Source of the DNA: GCA-002722245 sp964230605
GTDB lineage: Bacteria > Bacteroidota > Bacteroidia > Flavobacteriales_C > GCA-002722245
NCBI GenBank assembly: GCA_964230605.1
Contig: CAXRIN010000093.1
Location: forward strand, 1 to 36,260
Direction of reading: 5' to 3'
DNA: 36,260 nt
The notes beneath the pieces were generated by a model that was given only the letters and a program-made list of their open reading frames with translations, had not been told where the DNA came from and did not search any database. The position numbers and the translations under genes were made by a program. Positions 24,661 to 33,353 of this stretch are shown piece by piece (within the stretch, counting starts at the first letter, position 1; each line of letters starts with the position of its first letter).

Positions 24661-25821
24661 ATGACATCTTTAAGCCAAAGAATTGTATCAATTGATTTCC
24701 TCAGAGGGTTAACTATTGCCTTGATGATTGTGGTAAATAACCCTGGAGATTGGGGGAATTTATTTACTCCTTTTTCTCATGCTCATTGGGAAGGGGCTAC
24801 TTCAACCGATTTAATTTTTCCTTTTTTCATATTTATAGTAGGTGCTTCCATTGCATTTTCCATGTTATCTAAAAAGTTGGATTCAGGAAACCATAAACAA
24901 TTAATGATAAAAATTGTGAAACGTGGAATTATAATATTCTTGTTAGGTTTTTTGAAGGATAATTTTCCATACATGATTCATTCTGATGAAGGTTTAGTTT
25001 ATAAACCTTTAGAAACTTGGAGAATTATGGGGGTTTTACAAAGAATAGGTTTGGTTTACTTGTTTGCAGGTTTAATTTTCGTAAAAACTAATTGGAAACA
25101 ACAAGTTAGGATAGCTATATCTATTTTGCTTGGATATTGGGCTTTATTGCAAGTTGAAATTGAAGGGGCTTATGTTTTGGAATTAGGTAAATATGCAGGT
25201 GGAAATATCGTTACATATATTGATTATTTAATCCTTGGTGATAATCATATGTGGCAGCAAATAAATGTTGATGAAGGAAGGTTGTTGGGTTGGGAGCCAG
25301 AAGGTTTACTAAGCACAGTTCCAGCAATAGCAACATGCTTAATTGGGATTTTAGCAGGTCAGTGGATCAAACGTAAATCTGACATACTAAATAAGATTTC
25401 AAGTCTATTTGCAATTGGGGGCGTTTTAACAGTAGTTGCATTGCTATGGAATTTAGTTTTTCCCTTTAATAAAGGATTATGGACAAGTAGTTATGTTCTA
25501 TACGCTGGAGGAATTGCTTTAATGGCTACAGGTTTTTGTATGTGGATGATGGATTATAAAGGCTATTCAAAGGTTGCGAAACCATTTGTGATTTTTGGTT
25601 CAAATGCGACTGTAGCTTATTTGATGGCTGAGCTTACATCCAACTTGACGTGGTTTATTCAAATAGGAGATTCATCATTAAATCAAACAATTGCAGGTGC
25701 AATTCGATCAATTATTCCTCATCCTGAAATAGCCTCTCATACCTACGCAATTTTATGGATTATTCCATTTTACTTAGTGTTAAAATGGATGTATAACAGA
25801 AAGATTTTTGTGAAAGTATAA
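24661..25821 (+). CDS. nagX: NagX-like membrane protein (DUF5009/HGSNAT family)
   Basis: A 386-residue protein with about ten hydrophobic segments, related to the catalytic domain of heparan-alpha-glucosaminide N-acetyltransferase. The family start is clear: SIDFLRGLTIALMIVVNNPG, then SHAHWEGATSTDLIFPFFIF, which holds the histidine at the position of the acetylated residue in the human enzyme, followed by IVGASIAFSML. NagX genes recur in GlcNAc and chitin clusters of Gammaproteobacteria and Bacteroidota next to nagP, as here. The proposed role is acetyl transfer to, or handling of, glucosamine or chito-oligomers at the inner membrane; this is not settled for the family. It follows the permease gene with its own promoter-like sequence. 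Confidence 0.88.
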   Translation: MTSLSQRIVSIDFLRGLTIALMIVVNNPGDWGNLFTPFSHAHWEGATSTDLIFPFFIFIVGASIAFSMLSKKLDSGNHKQLMIKIVKRGIIIFLLGFLKDNFPYMIHSDEGLVYKPLETWRIMGVLQRIGLVYLFAGLIFVKTNWKQQVRIAISILLGYWALLQVEIEGAYVLELGKYAGGNIVTYIDYLILGDNHMWQQINVDEGRLLGWEPEGLLSTVPAIATCLIGILAGQWIKRKSDILNKISSLFAIGGVLTVVALLWNLVFPFNKGLWTSSYVLYAGGIALMATGFCMWMMDYKGYSKVAKPFVIFGSNATVAYLMAELTSNLTWFIQIGDSSLNQTIAGAIRSIIPHPEIASHTYAILWIIPFYLVLKWMYNRKIFVKV

Positions 25822-25828
25822 TTTTAAC

Positions 25829-25943
25829 CCCCACGGATCTGTAAGATCTCACAGATCAAAAAATATTGAAAGATTAGTTTCACTGGTCTTTTTCGCGAAA
25901 TTGAGGATTAAAGATTCGTGAGATTCACCAGATCTGTGGAGGA
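25829..25943. repeat. imperfect inverted repeat, dispersed-repeat type A
   Basis: The arm starting CCCCACGGATCTG at about 25829 continues to GATCTCACAGATC. It pairs with the reverse complement of the arm ending CAGATCTGTGGAGG near 25942; most positions over about 29 bp match. The spacer is about 57 bp. The ACGGATCT/CAGATC words recur in the outer arms of the repeat after acs. Confidence 0.7.
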
Positions 25944-26076
25944 TAAAACAGAATTTTAATCATTGTTATAAAGATATAATTCCAAGCTTTTCTTAATTAT
26001 TCAAGATAATTAACCTAAAACCATCAATTGTTAGGAAACAAGTGCGATAAATCTTCGGATTTTTGCGGCAGATTGT

Positions 26077-26084
26077 TATATTTA
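26077..26084 (+). promoter_or_regulatory. possible -7 element of acs
   Basis: TATATTTA matches TAnnTTTG except the last base and lies 59 bp before the ATG. No firm -33 box. Confidence 0.3.
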
Positions 26085-26143
26085 GCCTCCCAATTTTAGG
26101 GTACACTTAGTTAAACTATTATAAACCACAAAATAACTGAATT

Positions 26144-28060
26144 ATGGACGTACGTAGAAGGATTACGAGCTTCGAAGAGTACAAAGAGGAGTACCAAAAG
26201 AGTGTTGACAATCCGGAAGCTTTCTGGGCTGGTCATGCAGAATCTTTTGTTTGGAAAAAGAAATGGGATAAAGTTTTAGATTGGAACTTCTCAGGACCAG
26301 AAGTAAAGTGGTTCGATGGAGGTGAATTAAATATTACAGAAAACTGTTTAGATCGTCATCTAGAAGAAAGAGGTGATAAGGTTGCTATTTTATGGGAACC
26401 AAATGAGCCTTCTGAACCAGCAGTAAAATTAACATATAAGGAATTACACGCTAAGGTTTGTGAAGCAGCAAATATGCTTAAAGCAAACGGAGTTCAAAAA
26501 GGAGATAGAGTATGTATGTATATGCCTATGATTCCAGAACTAGCGATTGCTTGTTTAGCTGCTGCTAGAATTGGAGCTGTTCACTCAGTTGTTTTTGCTG
26601 GTTTCTCAGCTCAGGCACTATCTGATAGAATTAATGATGCTGAAGCTAAAGTTGTTTTAACTTCTGATGGAAACTACAGAGGTGCTAAAAACATTCCTGT
26701 AAAAGCAGTTGTTGATCAAGCTTGTGAAACTTCACCAGTTGTTGAATCTGTTATTGTTGTAAACAGAACAGGAGCTGAAGTAACTTGGACGGAAGGAAGA
26801 GACAAATGGTGGCACGAAGAAATTTCAAAAGTTGATGCTAACTGTCCTGCTACTGCTGTTGCTTCAGAAGATATGTTATTCATCCTTTATACTTCAGGTT
26901 CAACAGGTCAACCAAAAGGGGTTGTTCATACAACTGGAGGTTATATGGTTTATACTGATTACACCTTTAGAAATGCATTCCAATATGACGAGAATGATAT
27001 TTACTGGTGTACGGCGGATATAGGATGGATTACTGGTCACTCTTACATTATTTACGGACCGTTATTAGCAGGTGCGACAACAATGATGTTTGAAGGAGTT
27101 CCTACTTATCCAGATGCTGGAAGATTTTGGGAAGTTTGTGAGAAACATAAAGTAAACCAGTTCTACACTGCTCCAACTGCAATTAGAGCATTGCAAGCTT
27201 TCGGGACAGAATTCGTTGAGAAATACGATTTAAGTTCTATCAAAGCTTTAGGTTCGGTTGGTGAGCCAATTAACGAAGAGGCTTGGCAATGGTACCACAA
27301 GAATATCGGAAAAGGAAATTGTCCAATAGTAGATACATATTGGCAGACTGAAACTGCTGGATTCTTAATTTCTCCTTTAGCAGGAATTACTCCAGAAAAG
27401 CCAACTTACGCTACTTTACCAATGCCTGGTATTCAGTTAGCAATCATGGATGCTGAAGGAAATGAAATTGAAGGAAATGGGGTAGAAGGAAATTTATGTA
27501 TCAAATTCCCTTGGCCATCAATCATTAGAACTACTTACGGAAACCATGATAGATGTAAAGAAGTTTACTTTGGTACTTATGAGAATATGTACTTTACTGG
27601 TGACGGATGTAGAAGAGATGAAGATGGTTACTACAGAATCACAGGACGTGTTGATGACGTAATTAACGTTTCCGGACACAGAATGGGTACTGCAGAGGTT
27701 GAAAACGCCATTAACGAGCACGCTAACGTTGTTGAGTCTGCAGTTGTTGGTTTTCCTCATGAAATCAAAGGACAAGGAATTTACGCTTATGTAATTTGTG
27801 AAGAGGCTCCTGCTGATGAAGATGCTTTCAGAGCGGAAGTATTAAAAATCATCACTAAAGAGATTGGACCAATTGCTAAACCAGATAAGATTCAAGTTGT
27901 TCCGGGATTACCAAAAACTCGTTCTGGTAAGATTATGAGAAGAATTTTAAGAAAGGTTGCTGAAGGAGATGTTTCTAATTTAGGAGATACTTCTACTTTA
28001 TTGGATCCATCAGTTGTTGATGCGATTAAAGAAGGGGCTTTAGTTCCTTTGAAGTCTTAA
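26144..28060 (+). CDS. acs: acetyl-CoA synthetase (AMP-forming)
   Basis: Activates acetate to acetyl-CoA by way of acetyl-AMP in the cytoplasm. The 638-residue protein shows the full set of adenylate-forming motifs: FILYTSGSTGQPKGVVHTTG, ADIGWITGHSYIIYGPLLAG with the Trp typical of acetate pockets, and DTYWQTETAG. Also present are the hinge region YYRITGRVDDVINVSGHRMG and the C-terminal PKTRSGKIMRR with Lys596, the target of regulatory acetylation in Acs of other bacteria. Its place at the end of the chitin cluster fits recovery of acetate released by GlcNAc deacetylation; this link is inference, since acs also serves overflow acetate. Codon use suggests high expression. Confidence 0.97.
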   Translation: MDVRRRITSFEEYKEEYQKSVDNPEAFWAGHAESFVWKKKWDKVLDWNFSGPEVKWFDGGELNITENCLDRHLEERGDKVAILWEPNEPSEPAVKLTYKELHAKVCEAANMLKANGVQKGDRVCMYMPMIPELAIACLAAARIGAVHSVVFAGFSAQALSDRINDAEAKVVLTSDGNYRGAKNIPVKAVVDQACETSPVVESVIVVNRTGAEVTWTEGRDKWWHEEISKVDANCPATAVASEDMLFILYTSGSTGQPKGVVHTTGGYMVYTDYTFRNAFQYDENDIYWCTADIGWITGHSYIIYGPLLAGATTMMFEGVPTYPDAGRFWEVCEKHKVNQFYTAPTAIRALQAFGTEFVEKYDLSSIKALGSVGEPINEEAWQWYHKNIGKGNCPIVDTYWQTETAGFLISPLAGITPEKPTYATLPMPGIQLAIMDAEGNEIEGNGVEGNLCIKFPWPSIIRTTYGNHDRCKEVYFGTYENMYFTGDGCRRDEDGYYRITGRVDDVINVSGHRMGTAEVENAINEHANVVESAVVGFPHEIKGQGIYAYVICEEAPADEDAFRAEVLKIITKEIGPIAKPDKIQVVPGLPKTRSGKIMRRILRKVAEGDVSNLGDTSTLLDPSVVDAIKEGALVPLKS

Positions 28061-28083
28061 GAAAGTTATATTTCTAGATATTT

Positions 28084-28112
28084 AAAATCCCGGCCAATGG
28101 TCGGGATTTTTT
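28084..28112 (+). terminator. terminator of acs
   Basis: AAAATCCCG and CGGGATTTT (28084-28092 and 28102-28110) pair, with further pairing inside the loop, followed by Ts. Confidence 0.93.
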
Positions 28113-28121
28113 GTTTGAGTC

Positions 28122-28332
28122 TCTCACGGATCTCGAGGATTTCGCAGATTATTTTTTAGGTTTTGTGGAAAGGTTTACGTCATTGCGAGGAGGTACGACG
28201 TGGCAATCTCAAACATTAATAAGTCAATTTTTTAAATAATAGATATATGAGATTGCTTCGTTCCTCGCAATGACGAAGTGTTTTAAATTAGCAGTGAAAA
28301 TAATTTGCGAGATCCTCGAGATCTGCGGGAGA
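28122..28332. repeat. outer inverted repeat after acs (type A), carrying a second element
   Basis: The left arm (28122-28157) with GGATCTCGAGGATTTCGCAG and the right arm (28297-28332) with TTTGCGAGATCCTCGAGATC are near reverse complements over about 34 bp. The interior holds a separate palindromic element at 28177-28276. Confidence 0.8.
28177..28276. repeat. inner palindromic repeat (GTCATTGCGAGGA type), nested
   Basis: The left arm reads GTCATTGCGAGGAGGTACGA then CGTGGCAATCTC, and the right arm reads GAGATTGCTTCG then TTCCTCGCAATGACG. This GTCATTGCGAGG...GCAATCTC form recurs in intergenic repeats of many bacterial genomes (from general recall). It sits in the middle of the outer repeat. Confidence 0.8.
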
Positions 28333-28338
28333 TAAACT

Positions 28339-29691
28339 CTACTTCGACAAAGCTGAAATAATATCATGTCTTGTAATGATCCCCAACGCTCCGTTTTTCT
28401 GTGTTACAACAACCGCTGAAGATTCATTCCCCACAATCTGAGCCAATTCCTCAATAGACGTATTTGCATCTACCTCTGGGAATGGAGCGCGCATGATTCC
28501 ATTAATAGAATGATTTCTTGCATCAGGAGTGTGAAGAATACTGTTAAAAAGGTCTCTATCGGAGATTGAACCGATCATTTTTCCTTTGTCCATAACTGGA
28601 AGTTGCGACACGTTATTTCGCGTCATTTTTTCGGCTGTTTCTCCAATTGTAGCATCACGGTTAATAGAAATGAATTTTGTTTCTTTTCCATTAAGAATTT
28701 CGATGGCTTTTTCTCTGTCTAAGAAACCGCGTTGGCGCATCCAATCATCATTAAAAATCTTACCTACATAACGAGAACCACTGTCGTGCATTATTACCAC
28801 AACAACATCATTATCAGATAGTTTTTGTTTCAATTGTTGAACCGCCGCAACAGCACATCCAGCAGAGTTTCCAAGGAATAAACCTTCTTCTCTAGCCAAA
28901 CGCCTAGTCATGATCATACCGTCTTTATCTGCCACTTTTTCAAAGTGATCAATCAGAGAGAAGTCTACGTTTTTAGGTAATATATCTTCACCGATTCCCT
29001 CAGTTAAATAAGAGTAGATTTCAGACTCATCAAATTCACCAGTTTCATGGAATTTTTTGAATACAGAACCATATGTATCAACACCCCAAACTTTGATGTT
29101 TGGGTTCTTTTCTTTCAAATATTTAGCAACTCCAGAGATTGTTCCTCCAGTTCCTACACCAACAACCAAATGCGTGATTTTTCCTTCTGTCTGCTCCCAA
29201 ATTTCAGGCCCAGTTGTTTCATAATGAGCTTGAGGATTTGAAGGGTTATCATACTGATTAGGGTAGAATGAATTCGGAATTTCCTCATTCAATCTTTTAG
29301 CGACTGAATAGTAAGACCTAGGGTCATCTGCAGCCACATTTGTAGGTGTAACAACAACTTCAGCACCTACAGCTCTAAGAATATCCATTTTCTCTTTAGA
29401 CTGCTTATCAGGCATTGTACAAATCAATTTGTATCCTTTAACTGCAGCAGCCAAAGCTAAGCCCATTCCTGTGTTTCCAGAGGTACCTTCAATGATTGTT
29501 CCTCCAGGCTTTAAAAGACCTGATTTTTCAGCATCTTCAATCATTTTTACGGCCATTCTATCTTTGATGGAATTACCAGGGTTGAAAGTTTCAACCTTTG
29601 CTAAAATTGTTCCAGGAACATCCGCTACAACGTTGTTCATTTTAACCAATGGTGTATTTCCAATTGTTTCTAAAATGTTATTGTACCACAT
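28339..29691 (-). CDS. cystathionine beta-synthase-like PLP enzyme with CBS domain pair
   Basis: A fold-type II PLP enzyme that joins serine (or O-acetylserine) to homocysteine or sulfide. The 450-residue protein has IGNTPLVKM at 10-18, FNPGNSIKDRMA with the PLP lysine Lys43, the substrate loop EGTSGNTGMGLA and the phosphate-binding GVGTGGTISGVA. After about residue 330 comes a pair of CBS domains (ATIGETAEKMTRNNVSQLPV and SSAVVVTQKNGALGIITRHD). The CBS pair separates it from plain CysK/CysM and supports cystathionine beta-synthase, though cysteine synthase activity is possible. It is convergent with acs. No sulfur-metabolism neighbours are present. Confidence 0.9.
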   Translation of the reverse strand: MWYNNILETIGNTPLVKMNNVVADVPGTILAKVETFNPGNSIKDRMAVKMIEDAEKSGLLKPGGTIIEGTSGNTGMGLALAAAVKGYKLICTMPDKQSKEKMDILRAVGAEVVVTPTNVAADDPRSYYSVAKRLNEEIPNSFYPNQYDNPSNPQAHYETTGPEIWEQTEGKITHLVVGVGTGGTISGVAKYLKEKNPNIKVWGVDTYGSVFKKFHETGEFDESEIYSYLTEGIGEDILPKNVDFSLIDHFEKVADKDGMIMTRRLAREEGLFLGNSAGCAVAAVQQLKQKLSDNDVVVVIMHDSGSRYVGKIFNDDWMRQRGFLDREKAIEILNGKETKFISINRDATIGETAEKMTRNNVSQLPVMDKGKMIGSISDRDLFNSILHTPDARNHSINGIMRAPFPEVDANTSIEELAQIVGNESSAVVVTQKNGALGIITRHDIISALSK

Positions 29692-29718
29692 AGGAATTTG
29701 CTTTTGTTTAAAATTAAT

Positions 29719-29866
29719 GATTTTCTCCCTCAGAGTACTCTGAGTTCTTAGAGTTTTTGTTTTTGCAGATGGAAGAGAGAAAGCCTAAGGGGATACTTAA
29801 AGTAATTTCTTGAAGAATTTAATCAATAATCCTCTGAGTTCTCTGGGGGCTCTGAGGGATAGGGAA
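29719..29866. repeat. imperfect inverted repeat between the CBS-like and permease genes (type B)
   Basis: The left arm contains TCCCTCAGAGTACTCTGAGT and the right arm contains CTCTGAGTTCTCTGGGGGCT followed by CTGAGGGA. They are reverse complements at the TCCCTCAGAG ends and partly inside. The sequence differs from the ACGGATCT elements, so it is a second repeat family. It fills most of a 177-bp spacer. Confidence 0.65.
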
Positions 29867-29868
29867 AA

Positions 29869-31173
29869 TTAATCAAACTTAATCGCCTTAATAGGAGAAA
29901 TTCGAGAAATTACAACGGAAGGAATAATTAATACAAAAGTACAGATTATGATAGTCAGTAAGTTTAGAGATAGCCAGTAAGTAAAATTCATGTCTAGTGG
30001 AACTCCGCTTACATAATAAACATCTGGGTCAAGTGAAATAGGTTCAAAGAAAATTTGAATGGCGCATAAAATTAAAGCAAGAACATTTCCGTATAAAATT
30101 CCTTTTCCAATCAGGAAAGCACTTTTGATTAGAAATACCTTTCGAATACTAAAATTAGTTGCACCTAAGCTTTTTAGAATTCCTATCATTTGTGTTTTTT
30201 CAAGAATGATAATTAATAGGGCAGAGGACATGTTTACGATGGAAACAACCAGGATAATCAAAAGAATGATTCCAATGTGCATATCCATGTAATCAATCCA
30301 ACTGATAAATTGGGCATATCGAGTGTAGATAGATCTTACGTCCAAAAAAGCCGTTTCTAAATAAAATTGATTTCGAATTTGGTTTTCTAAATTCTGATAA
30401 TATTCAAAACCAGAGTTACTGTTAAAAAGATCTAATCCATTAGACTTCTGATTCAAGAAAACTTCATAACCACCAATTTTATCATCTGTCCATTTATTTA
30501 ATCTTCGAATACGTTTGATATCACAGAAGATCATTTTATCATCAAACTCTTCTGCTAATCCAGTTTGATAAATTCCTTTTACATTGAAAGAATTCTTCTT
30601 TTGTCGATATGTGATTTGTCCATCTTCGTTTTCTTGCTGAGTAACAAAGAAAACTCGAAACAGATCTCCAATTTTTAACTTTAATTTATCTGCGATTTTT
30701 TTTGAAATAATAGCATCTTTTGAAATACTTATTGAATCATATTCAATTGTGTCACCTTCTATTAAATTCTTTTTGAAAAAGGCCCAATTATAATCTTTAT
30801 CTACTCCTTTTAAAATGGTTCCATGTGAAGACTTTTTAGTCTTGATGATTCCAGCTTTGGTAGCGTAAATTTGAACGTGATCTATGTTTTCGGAAGACTG
30901 TAAATCAGAATGAAAAGTTGAGTCAAAAGGAAAAGGAGTGCTTTCATAAGACTCATCAATTCCTGTTTTGCTAATCTGAATATCAGATGCAAAACCAACG
31001 ATTTTTCCTTTGATTTCTTTTTGAAAACCTTTAGTCATCGTAACTGCCATTATCATAATTACAACTCCCAAGGCAATTCCCCAAACAGCAATGTTAATGA
31101 TAGGACGCGTAAAAGCGTTTTTTGCCGTTTTATCAAAAAGTATTCTTTTCGCTATGAAGAATTCGAGTTTCAA
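29869..31173 (-). CDS. LolC/E-type ABC transporter permease (FtsX/MacB fold)
   Basis: A 434-residue inner-membrane protein with one N-terminal transmembrane helix (about 29-50), a large periplasmic region (about 60-285) and three C-terminal helices. The FtsX-domain segment IILEKTQMIGILKSLGATNF is diagnostic, and the end ISRISPIKAIKFD is typical of the family. LolC/E-type permeases work with a LolD ATPase to release lipoproteins towards the outer membrane. No ATPase gene is adjacent, which is common in Bacteroidota. It is divergent from the NamZ-like gene with only 39 bp between start codons. Substrate is not certain. Confidence 0.88.
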   Translation of the reverse strand: MKLEFFIAKRILFDKTAKNAFTRPIINIAVWGIALGVVIMIMAVTMTKGFQKEIKGKIVGFASDIQISKTGIDESYESTPFPFDSTFHSDLQSSENIDHVQIYATKAGIIKTKKSSHGTILKGVDKDYNWAFFKKNLIEGDTIEYDSISISKDAIISKKIADKLKLKIGDLFRVFFVTQQENEDGQITYRQKKNSFNVKGIYQTGLAEEFDDKMIFCDIKRIRRLNKWTDDKIGGYEVFLNQKSNGLDLFNSNSGFEYYQNLENQIRNQFYLETAFLDVRSIYTRYAQFISWIDYMDMHIGIILLIILVVSIVNMSSALLIIILEKTQMIGILKSLGATNFSIRKVFLIKSAFLIGKGILYGNVLALILCAIQIFFEPISLDPDVYYVSGVPLDMNFTYWLSLNLLTIIICTFVLIIPSVVISRISPIKAIKFD

Positions 31174-31212
31174 AGGATATTCAATAAATTAGAACATCTA
31201 AAATACTACTTT

Positions 31213-32502
31213 ATGATTAGAGGGGCAGAATATCTTTTCCAGCTTTTTTTGTTGGCTTTCTCAGTTGTTGTTTTTTCCTCATGCATGGAATCAACTGTGA
31301 TTGTAGATTCAAATGAAATAAGTGAAGTACTTTTTGATTCGATCCCAAAGCAAAAAGTTGACGAAACTTCTCTTTATGAAAAGGAAACTAAGGTTGGTGC
31401 AGCAGCTTTGAACAAATATTTACCTCATTTAAAAGGTAAACGAGTTGGAATAGTTGGAAATCAAACCTCTGTTATTGACTCAACGTTTTTAGTTGATACC
31501 CTCATTTCTCTTGGCGTTGATGTTAGAATTTTATTTGCCCCTGAACATGGCTTCCGAGGTGATCATGATGCTGGAGAAAATGTAAAGCATGGTTATGATT
31601 CCAAAACAGGTTTGAAAATCTTTTCTCTGCACGGAAAAACTAAAAAACCTACGAAAGAAAGTTTAGATAGTGTTGAGGTTATTTTGTTTGACATACAAGA
31701 TGTTGGAGCAAGGTTTTACACCTACATTTCGACACTCCATTATGTAATGGAAGCTGCTGCAGAAAATAACAAGCAGGTTATTGTTTTAGACCGTCCAAAT
31801 CCAAATGCTCATTATATTGACGGTCCAGTTTTAGATACCAATTTCAGAAGTTTCGTAGGGATGCATCCTGTTCCTGTTGTATATGGAATGACAATAGGGG
31901 AATATGGTAAAATGATTAATGGGGAATACTGGTTGAAAGATTCATTACAAGCTGATTATACTGTTATTCCGCTAGAAAATTGGACTTACGATAAAGAATA
32001 TGTTTTGCCAATTGCACCTAGTCCGAATTTGCCAAATCAGTTGTCGATTTATTTATACCCAAGTTTATGTTTTTTTGAAGGAACAGAAGTAAGTGTTGGA
32101 AGAGGAACCGAATTTCCTTTTCAAGTTTGGGGACATCCAAATGCAGATTGCGAAGCTTTAGATCATTTTAATTTTAAGCCTGTTAGTATGCCAGGGAAAA
32201 GCAAATATCCTAAGCATGAGAATAAAATTTGTAGAGGATTTGATTTTAGAGTTTATCCTCAAGATTCGATTAGAAAGTATTTAAAATTGGATCCTTCCAT
32301 TATTTTGGAAGCAAAAGAATGTGTTCAGCCTGAAAAAGAATTCTTTAATAGAGTATCATTTTTTAACCTGCTAGCTGGAACTGATAAATTCGTAAATCAA
32401 TTAAAACACAATGTTTCTGCTGAGGAAATTAAACAATCATGGCAGTCTGATTTGGACCAATTTAAATTGATAAGAGAAAAATATTTAATCTATAAACAAT
32501 AA
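31213..32502 (+). CDS. namZ: NamZ-like exo-N-acetylmuramidase lipoprotein (DUF1343/GH171)
   Basis: The family releases N-acetylmuramic acid from the non-reducing end of peptidoglycan fragments. From the ATG at 31213 the protein has 429 residues with a lipoprotein signal (lipobox VFSSC, Cys24). The DUF1343 core is clear: KRVGIVGNQTSV at 76-87, APEHGFRGDHDAGE at 109-122, then IFSLHGKTKKP, VILFDIQDVGARFYTYISTL, LDRPNPN, and FFEGTEVSVGRGTEFPFQVWG. It is followed after 4 bp by the mscS gene, suggesting one transcript. Its promoter must lie in the first part of the divergent permease gene or the 39-bp gap. MurNAc handling fits the amino-sugar theme of the window, although no MurQ or MurK is present. 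Confidence 0.88.
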   Translation: MIRGAEYLFQLFLLAFSVVVFSSCMESTVIVDSNEISEVLFDSIPKQKVDETSLYEKETKVGAAALNKYLPHLKGKRVGIVGNQTSVIDSTFLVDTLISLGVDVRILFAPEHGFRGDHDAGENVKHGYDSKTGLKIFSLHGKTKKPTKESLDSVEVILFDIQDVGARFYTYISTLHYVMEAAAENNKQVIVLDRPNPNAHYIDGPVLDTNFRSFVGMHPVPVVYGMTIGEYGKMINGEYWLKDSLQADYTVIPLENWTYDKEYVLPIAPSPNLPNQLSIYLYPSLCFFEGTEVSVGRGTEFPFQVWGHPNADCEALDHFNFKPVSMPGKSKYPKHENKICRGFDFRVYPQDSIRKYLKLDPSIILEAKECVQPEKEFFNRVSFFNLLAGTDKFVNQLKHNVSAEEIKQSWQSDLDQFKLIREKYLIYKQ

Positions 32503-32506
32503 TAGG

Positions 32507-33340
32507 ATGGGTGAGCATTTAGATAAACTAGATTTTATTGTAAAGAAAGGAATTGAATTAGCCTTTGAGCATGGTCCTCGAATAATTGGGGCGCTCGTTG
32601 TTTTAGTAGTAGGGATTTATGTTGCTAAATTCTTGGAGAGAATTGCTGGTAAAATGATGCGAAAAAGTAAAGTTGAAGAGTCTTTGCTTTATTTCGTTAA
32701 AGGTCTTTTGGGAGCTTTACTAAAAACATTAGTTGTGATCACTTTCCTAGGAATGGTAGGCGTTCAGGTAACTTCATTCATTGCCATTTTAGGAGCCGTT
32801 GGATTAGCTGTTGGTATGGCTTTGTCTGGTACGCTTCAAAATTTTGCTGGAGGCGTAATTATTCTTTTGTTTAAACCTTTCAAAGTCGGTGATTTAATCG
32901 AAGCTCAAGGACATTTAGGGACAGTAAAGGAGATTAAGATTTTTGTGACCGTTTTACTGACGCCAGAGAATAAAACTGTAATTGTACCAAATGGTCCATT
33001 ATCTAACGGGGATCTAATAAATTATACTACTCAAGGGAAAATCAGGGTTGATTTGTTAATGGGTATTAGTTATTCTGCAGATATCAAAAAAGCGAAAGAA
33101 GTTTTGTTAGAAGTAATGAATAAACACCCTAAAGTGTTGCAAGATCCTAAACCATTTGTAGGTGTATTCGAGTTAGGGGATAGCTCGGTGAATTTAGCAG
33201 TTCGTCCTTATTCCGCACCACAGGATTATTGGGAAGTTTACTTCGATATTTATGAGACTGGTAAGATTGCGCTGGACGATAATAACATCGAAATCCCATT
33301 CCCACAAATGGATCTTCATGTTAAGGATATTGCTAAGTAA
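32507..33340 (+). CDS. mscS: MscS-family small-conductance mechanosensitive channel
   Basis: Opens on membrane tension to release solutes during hypo-osmotic shock; a heptamer in the inner membrane. The 277-residue length and three transmembrane helices match E. coli MscS: helix 1 about 22-42, helix 2 about 64-84, and the pore-lining helix about 88-118. The pore helix has the Gly/Ala pattern AVGLAVGMALSGTLQNFAGG. The beta domain follows (FKPFKVGDLIEAQGHLGTV, VPNGPLSNGDLINYT), then the C-terminal region ending EIPFPQMDLHV. It is 4 bp downstream of the NamZ-like gene. A link between wall breakdown and osmotic protection is plausible but inferred. Confidence 0.95.
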   Translation: MGEHLDKLDFIVKKGIELAFEHGPRIIGALVVLVVGIYVAKFLERIAGKMMRKSKVEESLLYFVKGLLGALLKTLVVITFLGMVGVQVTSFIAILGAVGLAVGMALSGTLQNFAGGVIILLFKPFKVGDLIEAQGHLGTVKEIKIFVTVLLTPENKTVIVPNGPLSNGDLINYTTQGKIRVDLLMGISYSADIKKAKEVLLEVMNKHPKVLQDPKPFVGVFELGDSSVNLAVRPYSAPQDYWEVYFDIYETGKIALDDNNIEIPFPQMDLHVKDIAK

Positions 33341-33353
33341 AATATTTTTGTAA

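Larger units (their letters stand above)
25822..26143. other. 322-bp spacer before acs
   Basis: No gene is seen. It holds the imperfect palindrome at 25829-25943, a small hairpin with a TTCG loop (AAATC/GATTT, 26049-26062) followed by Ts, and a -7-like TATATTTA at 26077-26084 that may drive acs. The rest is AT-rich without clear structure. Confidence 0.6.

Noticed and set aside
25829..29866. CRISPR array
   Set aside because: The repeats are paired inverted arms without regular direct repeats and unique spacers, and there are no cas genes.
31021..31212. N-terminal extension of the NamZ-like protein antisense to the permease start
   Set aside because: The lipoprotein signal begins at the ATG at 31213; the extension has no similarity to the family and lies opposite a real gene.
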